Notes: generated from the sequence alone by a model not told the origin. DNA of 64,000 nucleotides from Paraburkholderia agricolaris (GCF_009455635.1 NZ_QPER01000002.1:1736001-1800000), one strand, 5' to 3'; positions 8,355-17,239 are shown, counted from the first letter of the stretch. A program made the numbers and translations.

Positions 8355-9233
8355 ATGCAACTCGATGACATGCGGATCTTCGTCGCCACCGTCGATGCCC
8401 ATAACTTCACCGCGGCGGCAAAGCGGCTGGCGCTGTCCAAGCAGTTCGTCAGCCGGCGTGTGATGGCGCTGGAGGAAGGGCTCGGCGTGCAGTTGCTGAT
8501 CCGCAATACGCGCAAGCTGGCCGTGACCGAACTCGGGCAGGAGTTTTATGAGCGCGCGCGGCGCATCCTCGGCGAGGTGGAAGATGCGGAACAGGCTATG
8601 TCGGTGGGGCGCGCGGGGCCGCGTGGGTTGTTGCGGGTCAGTGCGCCGATGTCGTTCGGGATGACGCATCTGTCGCCGTTGGTGGCGAGCTTCTTGCGCG
8701 AGCATGGGGAGGTGCGTTTCGATATGGAGTTGAGCGATCGCACCGTCGACGTGGTGGGTGAGGGGTTCGATATGGCGATCCGGATCGGCACGTTGCCGGA
8801 TTCGACGCTGATCGCGCAGAAGCTTGTCGATGTGAGGATGGTGGTGTGTTGTAGTCCGGGGTATGTGCGGCGGCGTGGGGCGCCGGTTGGGCCCGCCGAT
8901 CTGGCGCAGCATTCATGCCTGTTGTATGGGCATGGCGGGGTTGTGAGTTGGGATTTTGTTGTTGATGGGGTTTTGAAGGGGTTTGAAGTGCATGGGCCGC
9001 TGCGGGCCAATAATGGGGAGTTGATTCGCGATGCTGCCATCGCCGGGCTTGGGATTGTTCGGCTTCCTGATTTTATTGTTTCTCATGCGGTTGGGAGTGG
9101 GCTGCTGGTGAGTGTGCTTGATGAGTTTTTGCCTTCGGCGGCTACTGTTTATGCGGTGTATCCGCAGCATCGGCAGAGTTCGGGCAGTATTCGGGCTTTT
9201 GTTGAGTTTTTGAGGGAGGGGTTGAGGGGGTGA
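8355..9233 (+). CDS. LysR family transcriptional regulator (pirin/doxX neighbour)
   Basis: 292 residues from ATG 8355, chosen because AGGTGG lies 8 bases before it and LysR proteins normally start MxLDDMRIFV; ATG 8322 is the alternative. N-terminal winged helix (FTAAAKRLALSKQFVSRRVMALEEGLG) followed by a substrate-binding fold ending in YPQHRQSSGSIRAFVEFL. It is transcribed away from pirin-doxX and is probably their regulator. The 3' half, from about 8580 on, shifts to G- and T-rich codons (TTT, GTT, GGG), unlike its own first half and its neighbours. Confidence 0.92.
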   Translation: MQLDDMRIFVATVDAHNFTAAAKRLALSKQFVSRRVMALEEGLGVQLLIRNTRKLAVTELGQEFYERARRILGEVEDAEQAMSVGRAGPRGLLRVSAPMSFGMTHLSPLVASFLREHGEVRFDMELSDRTVDVVGEGFDMAIRIGTLPDSTLIAQKLVDVRMVVCCSPGYVRRRGAPVGPADLAQHSCLLYGHGGVVSWDFVVDGVLKGFEVHGPLRANNGELIRDAAIAGLGIVRLPDFIVSHAVGSGLLVSVLDEFLPSAATVYAVYPQHRQSSGSIRAFVEFLREGLRG

Positions 9234-9285
9234 TTTTTTTGCCTTTGCGGCGCTTGTTTGTGGCGTGTTTTTTGGGGTTGGCCTT

Positions 9286-9511
9286 TCCTTGCTTTGTTAG
9301 TGGTCTATTAGCGTTGCCCCTGTGCGGGGCGGCACCTACTTTTCTTTGCCCGCCGCAAAGAAAAGTAGGCAAAAGAAAGCGGCTTTACACCGCTAGCTCT
9401 TAAGCGGGTCCCCCGCGCAGCTACGGTAGTGGTGCATCTGGAATCTGTGTTCTCGCACATTTCGCGTTAGTGACAAGGCAGTCATACCTCCGGCGGCGCT
9501 GCGCGCGCCGA
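9286..9511. repeat. Paraburkholderia-type intergenic hairpin repeat
   Basis: The core is a perfect 15-base inverted repeat, CCTACTTTTCTTTGC (9335-9349) and GCAAAGAAAAGTAGG (9355-9369), with loop CCGCC. It is flanked by GTTGCCCCTGTGCGGGGC, AAAAGAAAGCGGC, GCGGGTCCCCCGCG and GTTAGTGACAAGGCAGTCAT. I recognise this block from memory as recurring between genes of Paraburkholderia/Burkholderia species. It fills the gap between the LysR gene and acdS and contains no gene. Its ends here are approximate. Confidence 0.7.
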
Positions 9512-9541
9512 TGCGTATTTCTCCGCCGTTGGTTTTCCTCT

Positions 9542-10558
9542 TTACCCATTCCGGAACAGGAAGCTGTAGCCGTTCAGTGCGGGGACGCCCCCCAGGTGCG
9601 CGTACAACACGCGTGAGCCCTCCGGGAATTCGCCGTTGCGAACCATGTCAATCATGCCGTGCATCGATTTTCCTTCGTACACCGGATCAGTCAGGACGCC
9701 CTCGAGTCTTGCGCACAGGCGGATCGCCTCCAATGTGCCGTCGTTCGGTAAGCCATACTCCGGGCCGCCGTAGCGCTCGTCCAATACCACGTCCTTGTTC
9801 GTAATGTCACGCTCAAGCTCCACTTTTTCCGCAGTCTGCTTCGCGATTCGGATGATCTGCTCCCGCGTCTGCGCAGGTTTCGCAGATGCATCAATACCAA
9901 TCACGCGCTCGGCACGGCCGTCGGCAGCGAAACCCACCACCATCCCGGCCTGGGTGCTGCCCGTCACGGAACACACCACGATATAGTCGAATTTGAAACC
10001 GAGTTCGACCTCCTGCCGGCGTACTTCTTCAGCAAAGCCGACGAACCCCAGGCCGCCCAGCGGATGATCTGAACAGCCGGCCGGGATCGCGTACGGCTTG
10101 CCGCCCGCAGCACGCACGCTCGCCAGAGCGTCCTCCCAACTCTTGCGGAAACCAATGTCGAAACCGTCGGAAACCAGCCGGACGTCAGCGCCCAGAATGC
10201 GCGACATCTGGATGTTGCCGACCCGGTCGTATACAGCGTCCGAATAGTTGACCCAGTTCTCCTGCACCAGCACGCACTTCATCCCCAGATGCGCGGCAAC
10301 CGCCGCTACCTGGCGGGTCTGGTTCGACTGGATGCCGCCAATCGATACCAGCGTGTCACACCCCTGCGACAACGCCTCAGGAATCAGATACTCAAGCTTG
10401 CGCGTCTTGTTGCCGCCAAACGCAAAACCACTATTGCAGTCCTCACGCTTCGCATACAAATGCACCTTGCCGCCCAGATGGTCACTCAAACGCTTCAGCG
10501 GCTGGATCGGCGTGGGCCCGAAAGTCAGGGGGTAACGTGCGAATCGTTGCAGGTTCAT
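9542..10558 (-). CDS. acdS: 1-aminocyclopropane-1-carboxylate (ACC) deaminase
   Basis: 338 residues, exactly the family length. PLP-binding Lys51 (GGNKTRK) and the residues that separate true ACC deaminase from D-cysteine desulfhydrase are all present: Tyr294, Glu295 (DPVYEGKS) and Leu322 (AHLGG). It opens the cyclopropane ring of ACC to 2-oxobutanoate and ammonia in the cytoplasm, lowering plant ethylene; it is a hallmark of plant-associated Paraburkholderia. GGAG precedes the ATG. It is divergent from the Lrp-type regulator acdR. Confidence 0.97.
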   Translation of the reverse strand: MNLQRFARYPLTFGPTPIQPLKRLSDHLGGKVHLYAKREDCNSGFAFGGNKTRKLEYLIPEALSQGCDTLVSIGGIQSNQTRQVAAVAAHLGMKCVLVQENWVNYSDAVYDRVGNIQMSRILGADVRLVSDGFDIGFRKSWEDALASVRAAGGKPYAIPAGCSDHPLGGLGFVGFAEEVRRQEVELGFKFDYIVVCSVTGSTQAGMVVGFAADGRAERVIGIDASAKPAQTREQIIRIAKQTAEKVELERDITNKDVVLDERYGGPEYGLPNDGTLEAIRLCARLEGVLTDPVYEGKSMHGMIDMVRNGEFPEGSRVLYAHLGGVPALNGYSFLFRNG

Positions 10559-10644
10559 GGCAGCTCCGAAATGGTAGGTTCGGCGCGAGCAGCAAGCCGC
10601 CGCGCTATCCAGATGGTAGGGAAAAGCCCTCGAAATGAGCTTGC

Positions 10645-10690
10645 AAATAAATTCTGTCCAGCATATTTTTTAAAATATTCAATCGAAGAT
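10645..10690. promoter_or_regulatory. AT-rich acdS/acdR control region with Lrp-like dyad
   Basis: An AT-rich patch stands out in the 160-base divergent gap. It holds the imperfect dyad CATATTTTTTAAAATATTCA at about 10662-10681. AcdR is an Lrp-family protein and such AT-rich dyads are typical Lrp boxes. The site is inferred from composition and position. Confidence 0.45.
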
Positions 10691-10718
10691 GACCTAATAA
10701 AAAACCGGGTAGAAACCA

Positions 10719-11261
10719 ATGAGCGCAATAAAAGTTCGCGGCACATCGGCCACCTCTGAGGTACCCGCCGCCCCAACCGCAATCGCGCAAGCCGACTCGC
10801 TTCACACACTCGATCGCATCGACCGGGCGATCCTGCGTCAACTGCAAACCGACGCGTCGATTTCGAACGTGGCACTGGCGGCGAAAGTCAAACTGAGTGC
10901 GCCAGCCTGTCTGCGGCGCGTCGAGCGGCTCAAGGAGTCAGGGCTGATTCGCGGCGTCGTCGCGTTGATCGACCCGAAGGCGGCCGGGGCGGGCATGCTG
11001 GTGATCATCGGCGTGGTGCTGGACCGGTCCACGCCGGAGTCGTTTGCCGAGTTCGAAAAAGCGGCGCAGAAGGTGGCGGGGTGCATGGAATGTCACGTCG
11101 TGACCGGCGAGTTCGACTATTTCATGACAATCCGTACTCGCGATAGCGAGAGCTTTAATCGTCTGCACGCGGAACAGTTGCTCTATCTGCCGGGCGTCCG
11201 GCAAATCCGCTCCTTTATGGTGCTCAAGGAGATTCTGTCGACCACGAAATTTCCGCTGTAA
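10719..11261 (+). CDS. acdR: Lrp/AsnC family regulator of ACC deaminase
   Basis: 180 residues: a low-complexity N-terminal extension of about 30 residues, an AsnC-type helix-turn-helix (LDRIDRAILRQLQTDASISNVALAAKV) and a C-terminal RAM ligand/oligomerisation domain. It sits divergently next to acdS, the conserved arrangement in which AcdR controls acdS, in other bacteria together with ACC or leucine. The ATG at 10719 is used; no strong ribosome binding site is visible. Confidence 0.92.
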   Translation: MSAIKVRGTSATSEVPAAPTAIAQADSLHTLDRIDRAILRQLQTDASISNVALAAKVKLSAPACLRRVERLKESGLIRGVVALIDPKAAGAGMLVIIGVVLDRSTPESFAEFEKAAQKVAGCMECHVVTGEFDYFMTIRTRDSESFNRLHAEQLLYLPGVRQIRSFMVLKEILSTTKFPL

Positions 11262-11396
11262 CCACCGCCGACACGTAAAAAGACGCGCATGCTGTCATAA
11301 ACCCCGTGGCTGGCCGACTAAGTGTCGGGACCACTCGCGGGCGGCGCGTTCAGCGCCTGAACGGGTGAACGGTACGGACTTTCCGGGACGATCATC

Positions 11397-11909
11397 ATGG
11401 CTTGCAGCAGACGAAGTTTCTTCAGGTTAATCGGAGCGGTGTCGCTCGCGGGCAGCACCGCGGCGTGGCGCACGGCACGCGCGGCGGAGTTGGGCGCCGC
11501 GGCGGCTTACGAGGTTGCGCACAGCGACGCCGAATGGCACAAGCTGCTGACAGACGCGCAGTACCGCGTGCTGCGCGAGGCGGGTACGGAGCGGCCGTTC
11601 AGCAGCCCGCTAAACGACGAGCACCGCGCCGGCACGTTCGCGTGCGCCGGCTGCGCGCTGCCGCTGTTCTCGTCGAAAACGAAGTTCGATAGCGGCACCG
11701 GCTGGCCGAGTTTCTGGCAGCCGCTGGATCACGCGGTCATTACGCGGACCGACAAGTCGTTCGGCATGACGCGCGACGAAGTACTGTGCCGGCGCTGCGG
11801 CGGCCATCTGGGTCATGTATTCGACGACGGTCCCAAACCGACCGGCCTGCGCTATTGCATGAACGGCCTCGCTCTCACTTTCACGCCCGCTGCGCGCGGT
11901 ACCAGTTGA
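11397..11909 (+). CDS. msrB: Exported peptide-methionine (R)-S-oxide reductase, Tat signal
   Basis: 170 residues. A twin-arginine signal SRRSFFRLIG (4-13) and a hydrophobic stretch ending near residue 30 precede a full MsrB domain. Zinc cysteines are C83/C86 and C131/C134; the catalytic cysteine is C154 in RYCMNG; the GTGWPSFW motif is complete. It reduces methionine-R-sulfoxide in periplasmic proteins. msrA follows after 19 bases and is also exported, so the two make a periplasmic repair pair. Confidence 0.93.
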   Translation: MACSRRSFFRLIGAVSLAGSTAAWRTARAAELGAAAAYEVAHSDAEWHKLLTDAQYRVLREAGTERPFSSPLNDEHRAGTFACAGCALPLFSSKTKFDSGTGWPSFWQPLDHAVITRTDKSFGMTRDEVLCRRCGGHLGHVFDDGPKPTGLRYCMNGLALTFTPAARGTS

Positions 11910-11928
11910 TCGAATCAGGACAGACATC

Positions 11929-12672
11929 ATGAACATCGAGAAACGCATCATCGGCAAACCGGTCCGCTCGCGCGGCGCGGCCATCGCGCTTTCGCTCGGG
12001 CTCGGCGCGCTGGCGCTGCTGCTGGCGCAGCGCGTGGCCTTTTCGTCGGAAGCCGGGGTTGTCATTGCGCCGCCCGCGCTCGACGAACCGGTTTCCGCCA
12101 CGAGCGCGCACGAAGAAACCGCCGTGTTCGCGGGCGGCTGCTTCTGGGGCGTTCAAGGCGTGTTCCAGCACGTGCGAGGCGTCACGAAGGCGGTCGCGGG
12201 TTATTCGGGCGGTCAGCGCGACACCGCGCAGTATGAGACCGTCAGCGGCGGCGACACGGGCCACGCGGAATCCGTGCAGGTCACGTTCGACCCCACCAGG
12301 GTCAGCTATGGGCAGTTGTTACAGGTCTACTTCTCGGTGACTCAGGATCCGACCGAGTTGAACCGCCAGGGGCCGGACAGCGGCACGCAATATCGTTCGG
12401 CGGTGTTCCCGCTCAATGACACACAGCGGCATGTCGCGCAAAGTTACATCGCGCAACTCGACAAGGCGCATGCGTTCCCGGCGCCGATCGTCACGAAGAC
12501 GGAGCCGTTCAAGGGCTTTTATCCGGCCGAGTCGTACCATCAGAACTACCTGAGCTTGCATCCGAACTCCGCCTATATCGCCATCAACGATATGCCGAAG
12601 ATCGCCAATCTGAAGCGTCTGTTCCCGAATCTCTACCGCGACAAACCCGTGCTGGTCGAAGCGGCGCAGTAG
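11929..12672 (+). CDS. msrA: Membrane-anchored peptide-methionine (S)-S-oxide reductase
   Basis: 247 residues. An N-terminal hydrophobic segment (about 17-34) is a signal anchor or signal peptide and is followed by a complete MsrA domain with catalytic C71 in GGCFWG, the substrate-site residues in GYSGG and the family stretch HAESVQVTFDP. It reduces methionine-S-sulfoxide. It forms an operon with msrB just upstream. The normal cytosolic MsrA lacks such an N-terminal segment, so this copy most likely works outside the cytoplasm. Confidence 0.93.
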   Translation: MNIEKRIIGKPVRSRGAAIALSLGLGALALLLAQRVAFSSEAGVVIAPPALDEPVSATSAHEETAVFAGGCFWGVQGVFQHVRGVTKAVAGYSGGQRDTAQYETVSGGDTGHAESVQVTFDPTRVSYGQLLQVYFSVTQDPTELNRQGPDSGTQYRSAVFPLNDTQRHVAQSYIAQLDKAHAFPAPIVTKTEPFKGFYPAESYHQNYLSLHPNSAYIAINDMPKIANLKRLFPNLYRDKPVLVEAAQ

Positions 12673-12708
12673 AAACGCAAACGCCGCGCCGGCGGCAATC
12701 TTCCTGAT

Positions 12709-12743
12709 CCGACGCCGCATCGCGCGGCGCCGGACGTTTTTTT
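12709..12743 (+). terminator. Terminator of msrB-msrA
   Basis: CCGACGCCGC (12709-12718) pairs, with one mismatch, with GCGGCGCCGG (12724-12733), followed by ACG and seven T. Confidence 0.75.
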
Positions 12744-13086
12744 GTGGCTGTATTCTGCCTGTCACCATCGCCACGGCATGCTTGTCAGCATCCGTCGGTC
12801 TGTCCTTGCATTGTCCCTGTCCGAACCGGTTCTCCAGCGACCAGGCCCGCATTTTGCACAGCAGCGTGCGTCGACAAATCTTTCGCAGGTCCGATTCGTA
12901 CCAAGGCGCAATTGACGGGGCGGCATCAGGTTCGAACACTGCGTTTTGTCAGACAAGGCGTGTCGTTTGCTGAAAGAATTACATGTCGCGCGTAGTAATG
13001 CGGCATTCGCCCGGACGTTTGTGATCCGTTCTGGAGTCCGGGCGAGAACCTAAACCCTTCGCGATATGCGAGAACGGAGGCTTCTG
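12744..13086. other. Intergenic region before mipA-like gene
   Basis: About 340 bases with no supported gene and no recognised RNA motif. Open frames here are short and lack ribosome binding sites. Confidence 0.4.
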
Positions 13087-13983
13087 GTGTTGATCAGCCG
13101 TAGAAAGCGAATCGGCAAGATTCGCAATAAACGAACAAGTATCGCGGCAAAGTCTCTGGTCGCCGTGACCCTGGGTGGTATCGGCGTTCTGCCGGGCTTG
13201 GTGCAGGCTCAAACGCCTTCGCCATTGGGCGAATGGCAGTATTCCGTAGGCATTCCGCTGCAGAAGATGTGGCAACCGGAGATTCCGGACTGGCAGGTGC
13301 GTGTCGGCGCGGCGACGTCGTTCCAGCCGCGTTACGAGGGCTCGGACAGGTATCACCTGATGGCGGGTCCGAGCGTCGACGTGCGTTACAAGGACCTGTT
13401 CTTCTTTTCGAGCGGAGAAGGCCTCGGGGTCAACTTCGCGCAAGGGCAGAACTGGCGTGCAAGTCTCGCCGCTGTCTACGATCTAGGGCGCCGCGCTCAT
13501 GACGATCAGCAGGAGTTGAACGGACTCGGCAACATCAATCCCGCGCCGGGCCTCAAACTCTCCGGGGAATATGTCGTGTCGAAGGATTTCCCGCTCGTGC
13601 TGCGCGCCGACGTGCGGCGCTATTTCGGCGGCTCGAACGGCTGGATCGGCGATCTCGGCGCTTATATGCCGATGCCGGGCAGCACCAAGAAATTCTTCTG
13701 GTTCGCCGGGCCGAACGTGACCCTCGCGGACTCCAATTACATGAACGCCTGGTACGGTGTGAATCAGAATCAGGCGGCGCACTCGCAATACTCGCAGTAT
13801 CACGCGAGCGCGGGCTTCAAGTCGGTGGGGTTCGGTGTCAGCATGGTGTGGCTATTCGACAAGCACTGGTTTGCCACGGCCGACGGCGCATTCGAACAAC
13901 TGGTCGGCAGTGCGGGCAACAGTCCGATTACGCATACCAGGGCCACCGGTGTGGCCGATATCTCGATCAACTATCGCTTCTGA
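13087..13983 (+). CDS. MipA/OmpV family outer-membrane protein
   Basis: 298 residues from GTG 13087, chosen because GGAGG (13076-13080) lies 6 bases before it; the longer frame from ATG 13066 would contain that ribosome binding site. A signal peptide ends near VQAQ (about residue 42). The mature part shows MipA/OmpV features: VGAATSFQPRYEGSDRYHLMAGPSVDVRYKDLFF, alternating strands and a C-terminal aromatic residue (INYRF). It is an outer-membrane beta-barrel of the family linked to murein-synthesis scaffolding and porin-like roles. Transcribed alone. Confidence 0.85.
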   Translation: MLISRRKRIGKIRNKRTSIAAKSLVAVTLGGIGVLPGLVQAQTPSPLGEWQYSVGIPLQKMWQPEIPDWQVRVGAATSFQPRYEGSDRYHLMAGPSVDVRYKDLFFFSSGEGLGVNFAQGQNWRASLAAVYDLGRRAHDDQQELNGLGNINPAPGLKLSGEYVVSKDFPLVLRADVRRYFGGSNGWIGDLGAYMPMPGSTKKFFWFAGPNVTLADSNYMNAWYGVNQNQAAHSQYSQYHASAGFKSVGFGVSMVWLFDKHWFATADGAFEQLVGSAGNSPITHTRATGVADISINYRF

Positions 13984-14098
13984 TGGACGCGCGGGTCTTC
14001 TGAAAGGCGCGATAGCCGGTGTCTTTCGCGACGGCCGGTCTACGGTCGTTGCGCAGACAACCAGGCTACACCGGACTATCGCCTCGCAGAAAAGCGCA

Positions 14099-14977
14099 CT
14101 ATTTTGCCAGCCGCGCATCCAGAAACTGACTCATCAGCGCCGCAACCTGATCGACGGCTTCATCCAGCAAAAAATGGCCGCCTTCAAGCATATGGACTTC
14201 GGCGCTGGGCACATTGCCGCGATACGCGTGGGCGCCTGCCACTTCGAATGAAGGATCGTATTTCCCCCATGTCACGAGCAGGGGCGGCTGACGTTCGTCC
14301 AGATACCGCTGCCACAGTGGGTACCGCTCGACATTGGTTCGATAGTCGTAGAAGAGCTCAGTCTGAATATCGATCTGCCCGGGGCGCGATAGAAACGCGA
14401 ATTCATCGGTCCACGTGTCCGGATCGTAACGATCGGGATTCGGTGTGCGCCCGACATGCCGCAAACGCGTCGCTTCAAACGAAAGCAGATTGGCCCGCAG
14501 TGCTGCCTCATGGGTTGCGCGATCGTTCCAGAAGGCCTTGCGCGTTTGCCACAGCGGACCAAGGCCGGCTTCGTGCGCCACCGCGTTCTGCACCACCAGG
14601 GCTTCAATCCGCTCAGGGTTCGAAAGCGCGAGCCGAAACCCTACCGGACCGCCATAGTCCTGCATGACGAGGGTATAGCGCTTCAGTTCCAGTGCCTCGG
14701 TGAAGTGCTGCACCACCTCGGCGAGGTGATCGAACGTGTACTCGAAGGCGGCGGGCGAGGGCGCGCTGCTATGGCCGAAACCCGGATAGTCCGGCGCGAT
14801 CAGCCGGTAATTCTGCGCGAGCAGCGGCATCAGCGTCTCGTACATGCGCGACGACGACGGAAAGCCGTGCAGCAGCAGAATCACAGGTGCATCGCGCGGC
14901 CCCGCCTCGCGATAAAAAATGTCGAGGCCGTCGATTTCGATGCTGCGATAGCGCATTCCGGTGCGTGTGGAAGTCAT
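14099..14977 (-). CDS. Alpha/beta hydrolase, haloalkane dehalogenase/epoxide hydrolase-like
   Basis: 292 residues. The oxyanion motif is HGFPSSSR (about 37-44), the nucleophile elbow VMQDYGGP carries Asp instead of Ser, and the catalytic His lies in EGGHFLLDE near the C-terminus. An Asp nucleophile points to a dehalogenase or epoxide hydrolase type reaction on a small hydrophobic substrate; the true substrate cannot be read. AAGGAG is 7 bases before the ATG. It follows the MFS gene on the same strand with a 32-base gap, so both are likely one operon controlled by the divergent LysR gene. Confidence 0.85.
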   Translation of the reverse strand: MTSTRTGMRYRSIEIDGLDIFYREAGPRDAPVILLLHGFPSSSRMYETLMPLLAQNYRLIAPDYPGFGHSSAPSPAAFEYTFDHLAEVVQHFTEALELKRYTLVMQDYGGPVGFRLALSNPERIEALVVQNAVAHEAGLGPLWQTRKAFWNDRATHEAALRANLLSFEATRLRHVGRTPNPDRYDPDTWTDEFAFLSRPGQIDIQTELFYDYRTNVERYPLWQRYLDERQPPLLVTWGKYDPSFEVAGAHAYRGNVPSAEVHMLEGGHFLLDEAVDQVAALMSQFLDARLAK

Positions 14978-15009
14978 GAACAGGCTCCTTCAGTGATTCG
15001 TAAAATCGA

Positions 15010-16242
15010 TCATGCGCTGTGGCCGCGCGAACTGTCGCGCAGATGCAGCGCTGCTGCCGCGACGAAGAATCCCATCGCAGCGATACCGACGCCCGGCCAG
15101 CCCCAGTGGGCGAGCGCCGGTCCGGCGATGGTGGCGCCTATCGCGCTGCCGACGAAAAAGAGCCCGGTATAGAGCCCATTCACCCGGCCACGCGATTCGG
15201 GTGCAAGCAGATTGATCGCGCGCCGGCCCAGCGCCTGATCGGCAATCACGCCGCCGTCGATAAAGAATGCCGCCACCGCCAGCATGGCGATCGATGCGGC
15301 ACGCGACACGCCCGAGGTCAAAGCCAGTGTCGCCATCAGGGCGGCGGCGATGGCGATCGCATGCGCGAGCAGGGTGGCGGGCTTCGACCAGCCCCGGTCG
15401 CCGGCACGGCCCGCCAACGGCGCGATGAACACGCTGCCGCCGCCGGCCAGCGCGAACAGCGCGATGGCGTTGCTGTTCAGACCGAGCGGTGCGCGCGCGA
15501 GGACGATGGCCACGCTGCTCCAGAAGGCATTGAAGCCGGCCATCAGCAGACCCTGATACAAAGCCCGGCGGCGCAGCACGGGTTCATGCGCCAGCAGGCG
15601 CGCCATCGACGTCAATAACGTGGCATAGGGCGGTGCGTGGACAGGGCGCACATCCGGCAAACGCGGTACCACGGCGAGCGTGACAGCCGCGAGCAGCAGC
15701 GCGTCGGCTGCATAGAATGCGCGCCAGCCCAAGGTGCCGCCGATCACACTGGCCAGCGGCCGCGACAGGAGAATGCCGAGCATCAAACCGCTCATCACGT
15801 TGCCGACCACTTTGCCGCGCGAAGCCGGCGGCGCGAGCGACGCCGCTGCGGGCACCAGCATCTGCACGACGCTCGAAGTCACGCCGACGGCGAACGATGT
15901 CACCAGAAACACCATCGCCAACGGCGCGATGGCAGCCAGCGCAAGGCACGCGATCTGTGCGAACAAGGTGGCGGCGATCAGGGGCCGATTGGGCAGACGG
16001 TCGATCAGCGGCACGAGTCCGACGAGGCCGACCGCATAGCCGAGCAGCGTCAACGCGGTAACGAGCGTGGTCCACGCGCCAAGATGCAACGAGGTGTTGA
16101 GCGGGCCGATCAAGGTTTGTGACGCATAGAGGGGCAGCACGGCGACCGCGACCATCGCGGCAAAGCGCACGGTCGGAACGCTTTGGGTGGGCGGCGTAGC
16201 TGCCCGGGCTGCTGTCTGGCACTGCATCGTGGGAGAGTCCAT
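15010..16242 (-). CDS. MFS transporter
   Basis: 410 residues from ATG 16242; the longer open frame to 16329 runs into the divergent promoter. About 12 hydrophobic helices, MFS-type loops (LIDRLPNRP near helix 2-3; GRAGDRGWSKP in the middle) and an Arg-rich tail. It resembles drug/metabolite efflux proteins of the YnfM/YbcL type; the substrate is unknown. It is divergent from a LysR gene at 16349 and upstream of the hydrolase gene. Confidence 0.85.
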   Translation of the reverse strand: MDSPTMQCQTAARAATPPTQSVPTVRFAAMVAVAVLPLYASQTLIGPLNTSLHLGAWTTLVTALTLLGYAVGLVGLVPLIDRLPNRPLIAATLFAQIACLALAAIAPLAMVFLVTSFAVGVTSSVVQMLVPAAASLAPPASRGKVVGNVMSGLMLGILLSRPLASVIGGTLGWRAFYAADALLLAAVTLAVVPRLPDVRPVHAPPYATLLTSMARLLAHEPVLRRRALYQGLLMAGFNAFWSSVAIVLARAPLGLNSNAIALFALAGGGSVFIAPLAGRAGDRGWSKPATLLAHAIAIAAALMATLALTSGVSRAASIAMLAVAAFFIDGGVIADQALGRRAINLLAPESRGRVNGLYTGLFFVGSAIGATIAGPALAHWGWPGVGIAAMGFFVAAAALHLRDSSRGHSA

Positions 16243-16300
16243 CGTTAGGCGAGCCGTTGAGTGATGACGAATCGATGCTACTCTCACGTTGAACAAATAC

Positions 16301-16315
16301 AATTCGCACTGAATT
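16301..16315. promoter_or_regulatory. LysR-type operator, T-N11-A dyad
   Basis: AATTC-GCACT-GAATT is a perfect dyad with T-N11-A spacing in the gap between the MFS gene and the LysR gene. It fits a binding site for the adjacent LysR protein. Confidence 0.55.
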
Positions 16316-16348
16316 TGATACATCCTCACGAAAAACGGGAGAATGGCG

Positions 16349-17239
16349 ATGGATGCCCTGCGTGATCTGGAAACCCTGGTGGCGATTGTCGAGGAGGGCA
16401 GCCTGACGAGCGCCGCGCGCCGGCTTGGCCGCTCATTGCAAGCAGTCAGCCGGTCGCTGCAGATGCTGGAGCGGGCTCATGGAACGACCCTGATCGTGCG
16501 CACCACCCGTACTTCGCAAGCGAGCGCGGCCGGCGTGCGCTTTTACGAGCGGGTCAAAGGTGCGCTGACCGAACTCGAACTGGCGCGCACCGAACTCGCC
16601 GAGGAGGCACACCGGCTCACCGGCCGATTGCTGATCAATGCGCCGTCGCTGTTCGGACCGCGCTTTATCGCGCCACTCGCCGCGGAGTTTTTGCAGCGTC
16701 ATCCGCAACTGGAGTTGTCGCTCGATTTGAGCGACGCGTATCGCGACCCGACGGAAACCGGCGCGGATGTGACGATCCGCATTGGTGAAACGCCCGATTC
16801 AAGGCTGGTGGCGCGGCGCATCGGCACGCTTCGGCGGGTGGCGTTCGCCGCGCCGGCTTATCTGGCCGAACATGGCAGACCGTCGCATCCACGGGATCTG
16901 GCGCGACACGATTGTGTCGTTCGAACCGGGGTGCCGCATCCCGGGCGGTGGGTGTTTGCTTCGCCCGACGGCAGCGAAATTGCCGTGGCCGTAGCCGGTC
17001 GCTTTGACAGCAATCAGGTGGCCGCGGTGAATGCGGGCGTGCTGGGCGGCATGGGGATTGGGATTGCCGCCTTCTGGCAGATTCAGGAATGGGTCGAGGC
17101 CGGCAGCGTTGAAGTTTTGCTGCCGGACTTCCATCTCACGCCTTTGCCATTGCACGCGCTGTGGGCGAAAACACGGCGCTTGCCGCAGAGGACGCGGCTG
17201 CTGGTCGATTTCCTGGCGGTCAAACTGGGGACGCTGTAG
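16349..17239 (+). CDS. LysR family transcriptional regulator (MFS/hydrolase neighbour)
   Basis: 296 residues from ATG 16349, which has GGGAGA (16337-16342) 6 bases upstream; the ATG at 16343 is too close to that motif. N-terminal winged helix (SLTSAARRLGRSLQAVSRSLQMLERAHG) and a periplasmic-binding-type effector domain of the CrgA/DsdC-like class. Divergent from the MFS-hydrolase operon, which it most likely controls through the dyad at 16301-16315. Confidence 0.92.
   Translation: MDALRDLETLVAIVEEGSLTSAARRLGRSLQAVSRSLQMLERAHGTTLIVRTTRTSQASAAGVRFYERVKGALTELELARTELAEEAHRLTGRLLINAPSLFGPRFIAPLAAEFLQRHPQLELSLDLSDAYRDPTETGADVTIRIGETPDSRLVARRIGTLRRVAFAAPAYLAEHGRPSHPRDLARHDCVVRTGVPHPGRWVFASPDGSEIAVAVAGRFDSNQVAAVNAGVLGGMGIGIAAFWQIQEWVEAGSVEVLLPDFHLTPLPLHALWAKTRRLPQRTRLLVDFLAVKLGTL

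Noticed and set aside
9311..9330. GC-rich hairpin GCCCC-TGTGC-GGGGC as a terminator of the LysR gene
   Set aside because: It is part of the genus repeat and has no T-tract; no independent evidence of termination.
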